This document shows, in pieces, positions 11,903-40,439 of a stretch of 64,000 bases of DNA. The stretch lies in the NCBI GenBank assembly GCA_014529385.2, contig CM043971.1, positions 83,776,340 through 83,840,339 on the forward strand. Direction: 5' to 3'. The notes under the pieces are model-generated. The model saw only the letters and a list, made by a program, of their open reading frames with translations, made no database searches and was not told the DNA's origin. A program made the translations under genes and the position numbers. The stretch comes from Adiantum capillus-veneris. Taxonomy: Eukaryota; Streptophyta; Polypodiopsida; Polypodiales; Pteridaceae. The stretch's first letter is position 1, and every line of letters starts with the position of its first letter.

Positions 11903-11914
11903 GCTCGGATACCA
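11903..11914 (-). other. Element A primer-binding site
   Basis: On the minus strand TGGTATCCGAGC begins one base after the 5' LTR. It differs by one base from the TGGTATCAGAGC complement of initiator tRNA-Met used by most plant LTR elements. Confidence 0.85.
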
Positions 11915-11915
11915 G

Positions 11916-12038
11916 TGAAAGGGCGGTGGTAATGTGTGTGCTAGTCTCCACCCAACCCTGCTATTTTATAGCCTCCCCCTAGCGTACACACTGTCTGGTC
12001 GTGCCACTGGTCTTGCCCATAGGACCCATGTCCTTACA
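11916..12038 (-). repeat. Element A 5' LTR (123 bp)
   Basis: Minus strand TGTAAGGACATGGG...CCGCCCTTTCA, a perfect TG/CA-ended copy paired with 6,118-6,240. A length of 123 bp is very short for a chromovirus. Confidence 0.93.
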
Positions 12039-12424
12039 ATTTGAATACCCAATGTCCTAATAATCCAAATACACCCAAGATCACGCCATTAAAGTTAATT
12101 GAGATTATCAAGGCATCATCACAAAGTACATATGTGGTACCAATAAATATATTCACACAATCGATGCTCCAAAACCAAAATTATATTCTTGAAGAAAGAG
12201 ATGCAGCATCAATCACCCAATCCAAGAAGAATAAGAAAACACGAAGGCAGAGATCCCAAAAGGCAGCAAAGTCAAACCCCACTTCAAAGACCAACATAGG
12301 GACTGGTGACGACCCCATGTATATGAACGACCTTGAAGATGATTCTAATTCATATGAAACCATGGAGACTAAAACGGCCATTAGAAAAGAAAAAAACAAG
12401 GAGGATCATCATGAGCTACAATAG
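12039..12424 (+). pseudogene. Element B gag continuation, right of the nested insertion
   Basis: The frame continues the cysteine motif cut at 6,117: CNRCGIDH on the left and LNTQCP on the right form a CX2CX3HX4C knuckle when element A is discounted. A basic stretch rich in K, R and N follows (QSKKNKKTRRQR), then an acidic end. It is typical of the gag/protease junction of Tat/Athila-like elements. No protease signature was found, so a deletion probably removed it. Confidence 0.7.
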
Positions 12425-12504
12425 CCAGAACCCAACCTAGGAAGAAGATCGGATCTTAGCCAAACCCTATAGAGGAGATTGAGTGGGTCAATCAATTAAG
12501 GATT

Positions 12505-13293
12505 TTGGTAGACGAGACCCAATCATTAAACCCTTTCAAATGCCAACTTTGGGTTAAACATGGGGCCATTTTAGGACATATAGTGTCCAAGAATGGGATT
12601 TCCGTAGATGAGAGAAAAATTAGAGTCATTTCCAATTTGCCACCGCCTACAAACTATAAAGGAGTTCAAAGGTTTGTGGGCCATGTTGGTTATTATCGTC
12701 GGTTTATTTTAAACTTTGTTGAAATAGCCCATCCATTGTACAAACTTCTTATTGAGTTTCACTGAACCGCGGAGTGTGACCATGCTTATGAGTTATTAAA
12801 AAGAGCTTTGACAAGTGTCCCAATCCTACGAGTGCCTGATTGGAATGTAATTTTTCACGTGCATATTGATGTATCAAACTTTGCTATTGGGTGTGTTCTA
12901 GCTCAATCAGGAGAACATAAATTGGACCACTCCATTAGCTTTACAAGTTGCTAATTGAATGGTGTTGAGAGGAACTACACCGCCACAAAGCGGGAAGGTT
13001 TAGCTATGATTTATGAAGTAAAGAAATTTTTCTATCACCTTCTTGCCAACATGTTTGTTTTTTATGTGGATCATCAAGCATTGTTGTATTTAGTAAACAA
13101 ACCATGTTCCATGGGAAGAATTACACGATGGTTAGTAATTCTTCTAGAGTTTGATTTTATCCTTGTGGTGAGACCCGGTAAAAGACATGTCATGGCTGAT
13201 CATTTGTCTCACATACCAAATGGTGAAGCCCCTACTGGAGTTGATGATGAATTGCCCGATAACTTCCCTATTCCTAGTCGAGACCATGCCTGA
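12505..13293 (+). pseudogene. Element B reverse transcriptase (3' part) and RNase H
   Basis: The fingers and palm of RT, including the catalytic YxDD, are missing. What remains starts in the thumb with NPFKCQLWVKHGAILGHIVS, GISVDERKIRVISNLPPP and QRFVGHVGYYRRFI. It passes a TGA at 12,764 and continues into RNase H: HVHIDVSNFAIGCVL, NYTATKREGLAMIYEVKKF and YVDHQALLYLV. The end reads GKRHVMADHLSHIPNG, the ADxLSR-type motif of gypsy RNase H. The copy is dead because the catalytic palm is gone. Confidence 0.85.
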
Positions 13294-14335
13294 GTGGATT
13301 GAGAAGATTGTAAACTTTTTAGTTAATGGTTTTCCCAAGGAGCTTTGTAAGGATATAGCTCGGAAGCTACTGAAGGAATGTGAACCTTATTCTCTAATTG
13401 CAAAAACTTTCTACAAGCTAGGAAAGGACGATATTCTTAGACATTGTGCTCGTGAGAATGAGTATTTGTACATACTACAAGAAGAACATATGGGTATAGC
13501 TGGAGGACATTTTTCAGGGAACTAACTGCAAGAAAGGTGTTGCAATCAGGCTATTAGTGACGCACTTTATTCAAGAATACATCAATTTTTGCAAAAGGGT
13601 GTGATGAATGCCAATGTTACAAGACCAAACAACGGAAGGATAAAATGCCCTTACATCCTATTAAAGTGACCAAACCATTCGAAAAATGGGGTTTAGATTT
13701 TGTATGCCTAATTAATCCGGTAGCCCGTAACACTCAATCCTGATACATTATTGTTGCCATTGATTATGTGACAAAGTGGACGGAAGCTAAGGCGACATGC
13801 AAGGCTGATGCAAGGTCAACCGCTAAGTTTCTCTTTGAGAACATTATTACACAATTTGGTTGTCCCTTTGAAATTGTGAGTGACAATGGTATCCATTTTA
13901 TAAATGAAGTAATAAAGGAACTCACAGCAAACTTCATGATATCCCACCATAGGTCTACTCCTTATTATCCACAAGTAAATGGCCAAGCCGAAAGTACCAA
14001 CAAGACTCTGATCTCTATTTTAACCAAAATGGTGGAGGCTCATCACACAGATTGGGATTTGAAGCTGACATCAGCTCAATGGGCTTATCGTACTGCTTTA
14101 CAAAGTGGCTATCAATTTTATACCATTCAAGATGGTATATGGCCAAGAAGCAATTATGCCATGGGAGTTTGTCATTCCTAGTCTTCAAGTAGCTTCACAA
14201 GAAGGTTGGGATGGTAGCCCTTTAGTTGAGCATTTATATATCTTTGACAGGTTAGATGAAGAGAGGCAGTTGTGGGTGAAAAATGCACTTGTAGAGAAAG
14301 AAATAATAAGGGCTAGAAAAATACACTCTCCCTAA
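13294..14335 (+). pseudogene. Element B integrase (Tat/Athila type)
   Basis: A degenerate zinc domain around 13,440-13,640 ends with CDECQCYKTKQRKDK in mixed frames. The catalytic core has D in AIDYVTKWTEA, D in IVSDNGIHF and E in VNGQAESTNKTL. DYVTKW is characteristic of the Tat/Athila branch rather than of chromoviruses. The end (14,105-14,335) contains FIPFKMVYGQEAIMPWE and DRLDEERQLW, also typical of that branch. Stops near 13,530-13,745 and a frame change near 14,100 disable it. Confidence 0.86.
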
Positions 14336-14774
14336 CCGGTGAAAGTAAGGGCAAACTTGAAATTCTCCTGGTTTTTAGGTCAAAATTTGAAGCTTTGGCC
14401 CGTAATTACATTAAAACTTGTGTAAATTTCTCGGTTTTCCTAAAGGCAAGCTCAAAATCTAGCCGGGATTTTTCAATTTCAGCAGGTTAAAATACACTGG
14501 ACCCCGGTTTTTTATCTAATGAGGTGTCATATATAGAGGAGGCCCAATGACCTATAGAGTGTGAACGCTCTAGGAAAAGCAGGAGCAAACACGTGGTAAG
14601 AAACGTGTCAAATCCAAGAGACTTTACTGCATAACTTAAGATGTAGAGCTCAACTGGTGAAATGTTATCGATATCCAGCTGAAGAAGGAAAGAGGAAGCA
14701 AGAGAAGACGCAGAGAAAGGAGGAGAAGAAGAAGAAGTAGAGGAGAAGAAGACGCAGGGAAAGGAGGAGAAAAG
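14336..14774 (+). other. Non-coding linker after element B integrase
   Basis: No gene is seen. The stretch 14,676-14,790 is very rich in purines (GAAGGAGAAG-type) and holds a short direct repeat, GAAGACGCAG(A/G)GAAAGGAGGAG, at about 14,706 and 14,748. Confidence 0.5.
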
Positions 14775-15386
14775 ATGAGGATGAGGATGGAGAAAGGCGG
14801 GCCTGTGGCACAATCAGCAGAGGAGGTCGACAAGAATGCACGCAGACACGCATCCAGCACCGAGACCCTTATTCAGGACTCCGGCGATCAAGGCCAGCTC
14901 ATGCACAACCCAGGCTCCACCGTTGCACGGGACCTCAACTCTACTGCTACATCAATGGACCCTGCCCATCAAGAGAGCCCGTCTTCAGTCCCTGCCTTCA
15001 AGGACCCTCCTGAACGCATCCAAGTACAGTACGAGTTGATCGGGCCCCATGTATCTTCTGATCATGGATCCTCTGCATCCCCAGGTAAGGCTTCTGAAAA
15101 CACCTCTTTTAGTGCCACTGTGACTGCATCATCTGACGCCTCTCAAACAACGTCGACCATCTCCGAGCTCCGTCCGCTTGCTCCGGAGGCGTATGGGTGC
15201 GGGCTCTATGGCCATGATGACAGTGGTGATGCGACGACAAGGCCGTCGCCCCGTATGTCTCAGAGCCGTTCTTCCGACTCCCAGAGTGCTGAGGGCCCGC
15301 CCACAACTCCACCTGCACATGTACATGAACCACCTAGCACGGGAGACCGTGACCTTGACATCACGGGGCAATCGTACATTCAGTAA
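14775..15386 (+). CDS. Open frame of 203 codons, Ser/Thr/Pro-rich, between element B integrase and a polypurine tract
   Basis: The frame starts MRMRMEKGGPVAQSAEEVDK and ends DITGQSYIQ. It is rich in serine, threonine and proline with no hydrophobic segment, so it looks intrinsically disordered. I recognise no family. Its place, after the integrase and before a putative polypurine tract at about 15,455, matches the extra 3' frames known in some Athila/Tat elements. It is more GC-rich than its surroundings. It is uninterrupted although the pol of element B is badly broken, so it could also be a captured or independent sequence, or chance openness due to high GC. Confidence 0.4.
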   Translation: MRMRMEKGGPVAQSAEEVDKNARRHASSTETLIQDSGDQGQLMHNPGSTVARDLNSTATSMDPAHQESPSSVPAFKDPPERIQVQYELIGPHVSSDHGSSASPGKASENTSFSATVTASSDASQTTSTISELRPLAPEAYGCGLYGHDDSGDATTRPSPRMSQSRSSDSQSAEGPPTTPPAHVHEPPSTGDRDLDITGQSYIQ

Positions 15387-15449
15387 GCACACTTTGGGAG
15401 GCCCTTTTCTTGTACATATGAGGCCTTGCTGATGGCTACTACATGTGAC

Positions 15450-15466
15450 AAATTTAGGGGGGTGGA
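15450..15466 (+). other. Putative element B polypurine tract and start of 3' LTR
   Basis: AAATTTAGGGGGG then TGGAGCTGAG resembles the AATTTGGGGGG tracts of Tat-type elements, followed by a TG that may open the LTR. No second LTR is in the window to confirm it. Confidence 0.4.
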
Positions 15467-17299
15467 GCTGAGTACAGTGGTAGTCACCTTAAAACTAATG
15501 TTCTTTTTTTTTTGTAACAATGGTTTTTCTGGTTAACATGCAAGCCACACTATGCAAAGGAAAAATATATGAATGTCAAATGCGCCGGAGCTGCTGAGTC
15601 GTGGGGATGAACCCACAATCATCTAATGCAGCTACTGCTTGGAATTACTTACCTTAAAACCTGCAAGTGTACAATTGTGGTTCTTTCCTTTGAAGTTGAT
15701 CTGTAGTGATGGCAGTGATGGCCTTGAGCAATGAGTCTTGGGGCTAATTTTCTTTTTATGTATGTACCCGAGTTTTCACCTTGAACCCTCTTACCTTCGG
15801 GTTACGTCACTACGCTTTTTGGTCAAGTTGTGTTTACCGCTTCCCCGTTGCGGAAGTTGTTTATGGCAAGGCCCCTTTTGGGTGTGTAGGAAGTGTGTAG
15901 CAATGTACAATTGTAAATATATGGAAATGTATAGAGTTCTCCCTCCTCCCCTTGTGTGTGTGTTTAAAAACAAAAAGCCCGGTATAGTTTATAGCTCGTT
16001 TTGTGGCCACAATATAAACAGGGTTTGAAAGTATATTCTCTTTTTTGAGCATCAGTTCTGAAGATGGAGATGTGGAGGATGAATCCTTGAGGGTACAATT
16101 TTCTACTCTTTACAAGAATGTGAGACTTGTAGTTTGCTATGGTTTTTTTGTGGTTTGCTAGTGTGAGCTATTGCCAACAAGCACCATGTGAGTACAAGGA
16201 ATGTAAAGTTGATCTTCAAAAAAGTGCAATCCATGGACATGTAGGAGAGAAAACCTTGTACATGCTGCATTGAAAAATCATCCACACAATACTCTTTGAT
16301 TGCAAATGAACCTGTTATATAATAACATTACCGTGATTTGTCGATGGAACATCTTCGATTCTTCCCTTGGACAATTGATCGTGGAGATCTCCAACGGACA
16401 CATGGAGATTGTTTTGTAGTGTCCCAACTTATTGATGTTTAACTTTCATGTTGTCAAGAGAATTGTCATTCCTTTATGATTACTATTTGGAAGAAATTTC
16501 CCCTCATAACTACGTATACACATTGTATTGCATGCAATATTGTGGGTGTTAATAGTCAAAAGACATCGGTGATGTGACATCTTAGGTTTAAGGTTGAGCT
16601 ATGGAGAGTTATGGTTCCAAGTACATGTCTATAACAATCAACCATTCCTTAAAAGTGGTTGCCAAGGTAGAGAGAATCTATTTTAAATTTTAAGTATGTT
16701 TCTGATTTCAAGTGTCAATGTCTTGACCGGTTGTTGGGTGGTGGTAATACATTCTCGGGTGGTTGTCCATGTCCATGTAGCTTAAACATGTCACACCCAA
16801 TGAGTGCTTTTGTGCGTGGTGGTAATAGATTCTCAGGTTGTTGGCCATGTCCATCTAGCTTAAACATGTCGCACCCAATGAGTGCTTCTGTGCGTGATTG
16901 GGAGTTTAGAGTACTACAAGTGACGTTCTTGTAGTTGATACATTGTGTAGTGGCTCTCAACACAGAGTTGAGTCTTAAATATGTTGTGGTATGTTATGAT
17001 TGTGCCATGTTTGCCATGAAGAGGCACCCACATTCATAGGGAGCATGCACAAAGCATGACACAGTTTTATCTTCTATTGATACTTAAACTGTGCATTTGC
17101 TTTTAAGGAATGGGATTGATTGCAATCGATCACAACGATGCAAATTACGTGGACAGAAAAAAGCCTACATTAAATTCCCTATTTACATTTACTATAAATG
17201 TAGTTCCACGTAAAATTTTTGTGTAGTATGCATTTCTAAATATGTCTTGTAAAAGCTACGTTCGTCCCTATGATAGTGGGCAACAAGAGGGGCTTGTTT
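15467..17299. other. No gene seen; relic sequence, possibly element B 3' LTR at the left
   Basis: No frame with recognisable domains on either strand. A 78-bp tandem duplication is present at 16,738-16,893 and is listed separately. The left part may be the 3' LTR of element B. Confidence 0.5.
16738..16893 (+). repeat. Tandem duplication, two copies of about 78 bp
   Basis: Both units open GTGGTGGTAATA and contain AGCTTAAACATGTC and CCCAATGAGTGCTT. They differ by several substitutions, so the duplication is not recent. Confidence 0.85.
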
Positions 17300-17555
17300 T
17301 ACATTTAGATACTTGTAGTGCTATCCAATTAACATGAATTTAGTGTTTCATGAGAAGATGAAGCATATTGGAGAGGAGTATTACTTCATCACATCCAACA
17401 TGTCAACACTCATAAGTGAACCATTACCAATCTTTGTAAAAAATTTGTTTTCTAAAACAGTTTTGATTACGAAGTATTAGGTGCAATCATCCCGGCAACA
17501 ATTCATATGCCCATAGCAAACTTGGTACCGAAAGACACATACTACAAGTGGAGGT
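17300..17555 (+). pseudogene. copia RNase H 3' end, relic
   Basis: Short in-register fragments match the end of copia RNase H: SAIQL at about 17,320, then a frame change, then NLVFHEKMKHIGEEYYFI at about 17,337-17,393 (compare NPVYHSKTKHVDVKYHFI of the first copia element). The stretch ends in a polypurine tract AAGTGGAGGT and an LTR start at 17,556. Only the last part of the element is recognisable. Confidence 0.75.
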
Positions 17556-17760
17556 TGTTGGGGTTTAACAGCCAAAGGACCTCAGATATTAACTTTAATG
17601 ATTAAAATTCATTATCATAATAAAAATATAAACTAGTCTGAGAGCTCCGTCCCAATCCAATCTCTCTCTCTCCTCTCTACTTGGATGTGTGCTTGCATGC
17701 TGGCACAAGGCGTTTATTGCAAAGAGGAGAGAGAATGAGGATTTTTTTCAGTGAAGAACT
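17556..17760 (+). repeat. copia-type 3' LTR relic (right end unknown)
   Basis: Begins TGTTGGGGTTTAACAGCC straight after the polypurine tract, close to the start of the LTR at 4,856. Its end could not be placed; 17,760 is an estimate based on the length of the other LTR. Confidence 0.5.
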
Positions 17761-18000
17761 ACTTTGTGTGCGTCAAGGCTTGGGAAACATTTTTTGTGGA
17801 CTCATCTTTGGAACCTTTTCACACGTATATAAGTTGACTAACTCTAAATTTGAGGGGAATAATCACACTACAATCTCATATTATAAGTAAAAACTCCATA
17901 ATTTGAACTGGCTTGAGAACCTTCTTGCCCAAATTTGAGCCGGCCATTTTTCATTTTGAACAGGCTTTGGATAAAGCGAACCTATCTTTTTCCAAGCCCT

Positions 18001-18160
18001 GGTGTGCGTGTGCGTGTGCGTGAGAGAGAGGGAGAGAGAGAGAGAGAGAGAGAGAGATTATTATCGTCCTCGAGATCAAACACGATCTATGGGACCAAAG
18101 ATACATGTGATGTGCTATGTATGGGGTTGAAAAGTGATTCCGGATGCTCCAAGATTGTGA
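18001..18160 (-). mobile_element. LINE-related 3' tail (family 2) against a (GT)n(GA)n tract
   Basis: A compound GTGTGCGTGTGCGTGAGAGAGA tract (18,001-18,056) is followed by GATTATTATCGTCCTCGAG and TATGGGACCAAAGATACATG. The same order, with small changes, recurs at 19,354. Read on the minus strand, the end TTGGTCCCATAG...GAGGACGA is a diverged form of the 3' end of the LINE family described below. Confidence 0.55.
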
Positions 18161-18177
18161 TGATGATAAAGAAGAAT

Positions 18178-18328
18178 ATTTTAACATCGTAGGAAACTAC
18201 CCCAAGAGACCTTGAAGATCTATCCGACGAGAGTTGAACTCAAGACCTGTTATTCAAGAGGGAAATGGCATAACCAATCTACCACACTTGGGTGATAGAA
18301 AGGTCACCATTTTCCTCTTTTTATTAGC
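18178..18328 (-). mobile_element. tRNA-derived SINE, copy 1
   Basis: On the minus strand the order is CACCCAAGTGTGGTAGATTGG (A-box region), then the B box CTTGAGTTCAACTC, then CTTGGGGTAGTTTCCTACG and GTTAAAATA at the 3' end. The spacing of A and B boxes is that of RNA polymerase III internal promoters. Further copies are at 18,356, 21,797, 22,050, 36,717 and 62,955. Confidence 0.75.
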
Positions 18329-18355
18329 ATGCGCGCACACACTTGAAAAGAAGAG

Positions 18356-18470
18356 TATTTTGACGTTGTAGGAAACTATCCCAAGGGACCTTAAAGATCT
18401 ATCCGACCAGGGGAGTTGAAGACCTATTATTCAAGACAGAAATGGCATGACCAATCTACCACACTTGGGG
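18356..18470 (-). mobile_element. tRNA-derived SINE, copy 2 (5' truncated by a GT/GA tract)
   Basis: Same family as 18,178. Its 3' end (minus strand) borders AATACTCTTCTTTTC, and its 5' end runs into GGGGGGGGTGTGTG at 18,466-18,486. Confidence 0.75.
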
Positions 18471-18473
18471 GGG

Positions 18474-18486
<13 letters not shown>

Positions 18487-18509
<23 letters not shown>
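18487..18509 (+). repeat. (GT)n(GA)n microsatellite at LINE L-a 3' end
   Basis: Alternating GT from 18,472, then GA, then directly AATGAAATGAAATG, the inverted 3' end of LINE L-a. Confidence 0.9.
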
Positions 18510-18510
<1 letters not shown>

Positions 18511-18650
18511 ATGAAATGAAATGTTATATTAACGTCTTCAAAAGGCCAAAATGACCTATGAGACCAAGAAGTTACAATTGGTGAATCTGATACCATGTCT
18601 GAGTACGGAAATTACAAAGAACTAACACTAAGACGCTAAGGAGAGAGGAT

Positions 18651-18683
<33 letters not shown>

Positions 18684-19269
18684 GTTTTGTGGGTTCAGAT
18701 GAAATTTCTCATAGGTCGTTGTTGGATCTCATCGACCTCCTCCATGGTCAGTACTTTGGTTGGGCGTCTTGCATGTCGAGCTAGAGTGATTTGTATCTTC
18801 TGTTGCAGCCTTCGTCGGTAGTGGGAGACCCCCCGAGGTCGTGCACGTCTGGATCTGTCAAGTTCCGTGGTTCGATCAAGCACTGTACCTCTAGTATGAG
18901 TAGGCTCTAAGATTTGCTGTAATGACTGCTCCGTTGGCTCTCCTCTGGCTGGTGTAAAGAAATCTATGATTCGTCTCTGAGACCGTCTTTCCTCTGATGT
19001 TCTCAGCAAGCTCTCCCTAAGTTTGCGCAGCTCTAGCAAGAACAATCCGAGACACCTCTGATCCTTGTATCTCATGACTAAAAAAAGGCCCGAACCCTTC
19101 TCCGAACAGGCAATGGAAGCGGCCGTGTATCTCATAGTATGCCGGGCATTGACATGTGTAGTGCAGCTCTGTCTCTAGCTCTAAGTTGCATAGGTGACAT
19201 ATCCTAGCTCCTGCCGGCACCCCTCGAAATCGGCCAGTCTCGATTTGGAGCTAATGTGAGGATGTGCGT

Positions 19270-19273
<4 letters not shown>
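18510..19273 (-). mobile_element. LINE copy L-a, 5'-truncated, flanked by (GA)n on both sides
   Basis: Minus strand. The 3' end carries the family signature TTGGTCTCATAGGTCATTTTG and ACATTTCATTTCATTT. The frame at 19,017-19,220 encodes the C-terminal cysteine/histidine motif of ORF2 (CHLCNLELETELHYTCQCPA, the zf-RVT type). The following frame (18,695-19,135) encodes a basic tail with RSRRARPRGVSHYRRR. An unbroken run of 29 G lies at 18,654-18,682. Only the last ~760 bp of the element are present. Confidence 0.85.

Positions 19274-19353
<80 letters not shown>
19274..19353 (+). repeat. (GA)n microsatellite, about 80 bp
   Basis: A pure GA tract that both closes the 5' side of LINE L-a and opens a family-2 LINE tail at 19,354. 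Confidence 0.95.
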
Positions 19354-19358
<5 letters not shown>

Positions 19359-19475
19359 TTTTATTCGTCCTCAAAGGTCAAATATGCCCTATGGGACCAA
19401 AAATACATGTGATTTACTACGCATGGGGCTAACAAGTGATTCTTGATGCTCCCAAGCCATGGCTGAGAATGTGAG
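19354..19475 (-). mobile_element. LINE-related 3' tail (family 2), second copy
   Basis: TAGATTTTATTCGTCCTCAAAGG, then CCCTATGGGACCAAAAATACATG and a common end GATTCTTGATGCTCC shared with 18,057-18,150. It is directly attached to the (GA)n tract. Confidence 0.55.
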
Positions 19476-21157
19476 GAAACAAGTCCGGATGTGAGCAAAG
19501 GTGCACTCTAATAGTGTGTGGTACTCGGACTCAAACTTGCAAGTGAGTATAATGTGTAAGAGTCAGATTTGACTCTTCTCCATTGCTCGAGTGCCATGTC
19601 TTGCAATGAAGGGAGTGGGAGCAATTCGTATGCAAATGAAAACCAATAATTGAAGCGCTACAGTTGCATTACAGTATGTCCTCCCTCCCTCTTGTCTCCA
19701 GAGAGTTGTATATCACAAGTGCAATATTGAGCAAACAAATTGCAAACATGATATACATCAAACTGTTAACAGGTGCATAAGGAATCTTGGTCATCTTCCC
19801 CCTTTCCTCATCCAAGTTTGGAGAGTAAGCCTACATATGGAGGTGATAATGTTAATTGATTTTTCTTCCCATGCTAAACTCGCAAAATCTACATGCTAAG
19901 AATATGGTTAGAATCCCCCAAACCCTTCCCATCACTCTTTTTGTGCAACTTTGAAGTCAATGGATAAGTAGATCATTCACAAAGAGGATCAAAAACTTGA
20001 ACAAGAAACCTCCCAAAGATGGGAACATTTGTTGCATCAAAAGATGGTTGGGTCTCTTCGGTATTTGTCCAATAGCGAGTGTTTCTCTCCAGTTGCAATG
20101 ACATATATTTAACAAAAAATAAAAAATCCATGACTTCCAACATACAGAGACTAGTCTTTTGAGACAAGTGCTGTAAAGGCAAGAACATCTGCAATTATTT
20201 AAACTTGTAGAATTTCAAGTCACATGTAACAACCGCCAAGTCTACAGCTTTGAGTAACTTCATTTTTTAATCTATTTTAGTCAATGTAGAGATGACCAAG
20301 CAACAGAACTCTTTTTATCTCATGAGATAAGGGATAGCAACCTTTAGGTTGCATTGTAATCAAGTTTACACAGAGTGCAACACCGAATCATAAGCATCCA
20401 ATGCCTCCATAACTACCCTTACATCATTTTCTCTGTTTCGTGCTAAAACCCTCGTTACTGCTGCACATGCAGCAAATGGCAATGCATAAGACAAATCTAT
20501 GGGGTTCTTTCTCCACATTGCAATTTTCCATCGAAATTATCTTCCATACATGTTTATGCAAGCCTATACCCAGAAAAAACCGACCGTCACACTGTGATGG
20601 CTTAGGTTAAAGCACATCATTCAAAATGTACGCATTTTGTGAAGATATCAATCAACCAAACTATGCTGCCCGACCATGAGCACCCATCACACGAATACAA
20701 AAGATACCGAATAATCCTTGGGGCCAACCCATCCCCCCTCATACCAACTGGACAAATGCCAGACAACAAGCATTGCTCAGGCATACACCATAAACCCATG
20801 TAAGGCTAGAGAATACCACAATTGGTTCCTTACTTTCACTCATGAATTCTTACATCCATGCAGAGACGAGTATAGAGGTGATGAAAAGAACAAGGATGAA
20901 GAAGGACAACAAGAGGAGAAGGAAAAAGAATAGGAGTCAATATTAAGGCATGGAACAAATAGTCATTCATGCACGACCCGTCCACACACACACACATCCA
21001 TCGGCACCATCCACAACTCAATGACCAAAAAACTTGCCATAATAGAAACCGTTGAGCCTCATTTTACAAAATTTGTACTACAACCTCACCATTCAGTTTA
21101 CAGTATCTCTTTGGTCGCACTCTTCAAATAGGCAAAACTTCGCAGCCAAGTGACAGT
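19476..21157. other. Intergenic stretch downstream of the fumarase gene; no gene seen
   Basis: No frame with recognisable domains. A purine-rich patch at 20,875-20,935 gives low-complexity frames only. The right edge would contain the 3' untranslated region of the fumarase transcript. Confidence 0.5.
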
Positions 21158-21163
21158 TTATTG
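21158..21163 (-). promoter_or_regulatory. Possible polyadenylation signal (AATAAA) of the fumarase gene
   Basis: AATAAA on the minus strand about 150 bp after the stop codon. Plant poly(A) signals are loose, so this is only a candidate. Confidence 0.35.
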
Positions 21164-21310
21164 AATTAAATGCCCCCTTTAGAGGGTGCTGCTAATGCCG
21201 AAGAAATTCTCTCAGCTTTATAAATATATCGAACCTAAACTGCCGCCCCAAAATGCCCCAAAATTTTTTTTAAAAAGGCAAGAAAAGACAGCCCAAATAA
21301 GGATGAATGC

Positions 21311-40004
<18,694 letters not shown>

Positions 40005-40024
40005 CTGCATAGTCATCAAAAAAG

Positions 40025-40310
40025 AACATAAATGAAACAATGTTATACCACCAATATAGACATGAAAAGAAGCAATTGCTTACTACTCTCCTGATTACAA
40101 AGTTTCACGATTAGAAATTTTCATAGAAATTAATGGTCTACCAAAAGGAACGCCAGAAAACTTAGCCCAACTTGGTTGTTTTGGCTTAGCACTATGTATA
40201 ATGCAAGACGTATTAGTGAAGTGATCAAAAATAGAACATGAATGAAACTACCATACACCAATATAGACATGGCAAGAAGCAATTGCTTACTGCTCTCCTG
40301 ATTACAGCAT
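40025..40310 (-). repeat. Direct repeat of about 80 bp, 204 bp apart, upstream of fumarase exon a
   Basis: AATATAGACATGAAAAGAAG and CAATTGCTTACTACTCTCC at 40,057-40,093 recur as AATATAGACATGGCAAGAAG and CAATTGCTTACTGCTCTCC at 40,260-40,297, with the AGAACATAAATGAAAC heads also shared. It is a local segmental duplication. Confidence 0.8.
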
Positions 40311-40439
40311 TATTATCACTATTAGGTGAAGAGTTCTGTGCTCCAAGTGTAGTGAAAGATTGAGAAGGAGAGGTGCTATGATTCTTACCATTTTTCGTAC
40401 CGAATGAATTAGAGATGCATCCATCTTACCATCATACTA

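Larger units (their letters stand above)
6118..12038 (-). mobile_element. Element A: chromodomain Ty3/gypsy retrotransposon (5.9 kb), nested in element B
   Basis: It is bounded by two 123-bp direct repeats (6,118-6,240 and 11,916-12,038) with TG/CA ends. On the minus strand the order is PBS, gag, CCHC, protease, RT, RNase H, integrase, chromodomain, G-rich polypurine tract. The flanks read ATTG on the left and ATTTG on the right, a 5-bp target duplication with one base lost on the left. Rejoining the flanks restores a continuous gag cysteine motif of element B. Many frameshifts make it non-functional. Confidence 0.93.

Noticed and set aside
11590-11982. 130-codon plus-strand frame over the leader and LTR of element A
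   Set aside because: It runs antisense through untranslated leader, PBS and LTR, with no domain; chance openness in GC-rich sequence.
17681-17890. 69-codon plus-strand frame at 17,681
   Set aside because: No recognisable motif; it probably lies in copia LTR relic sequence.
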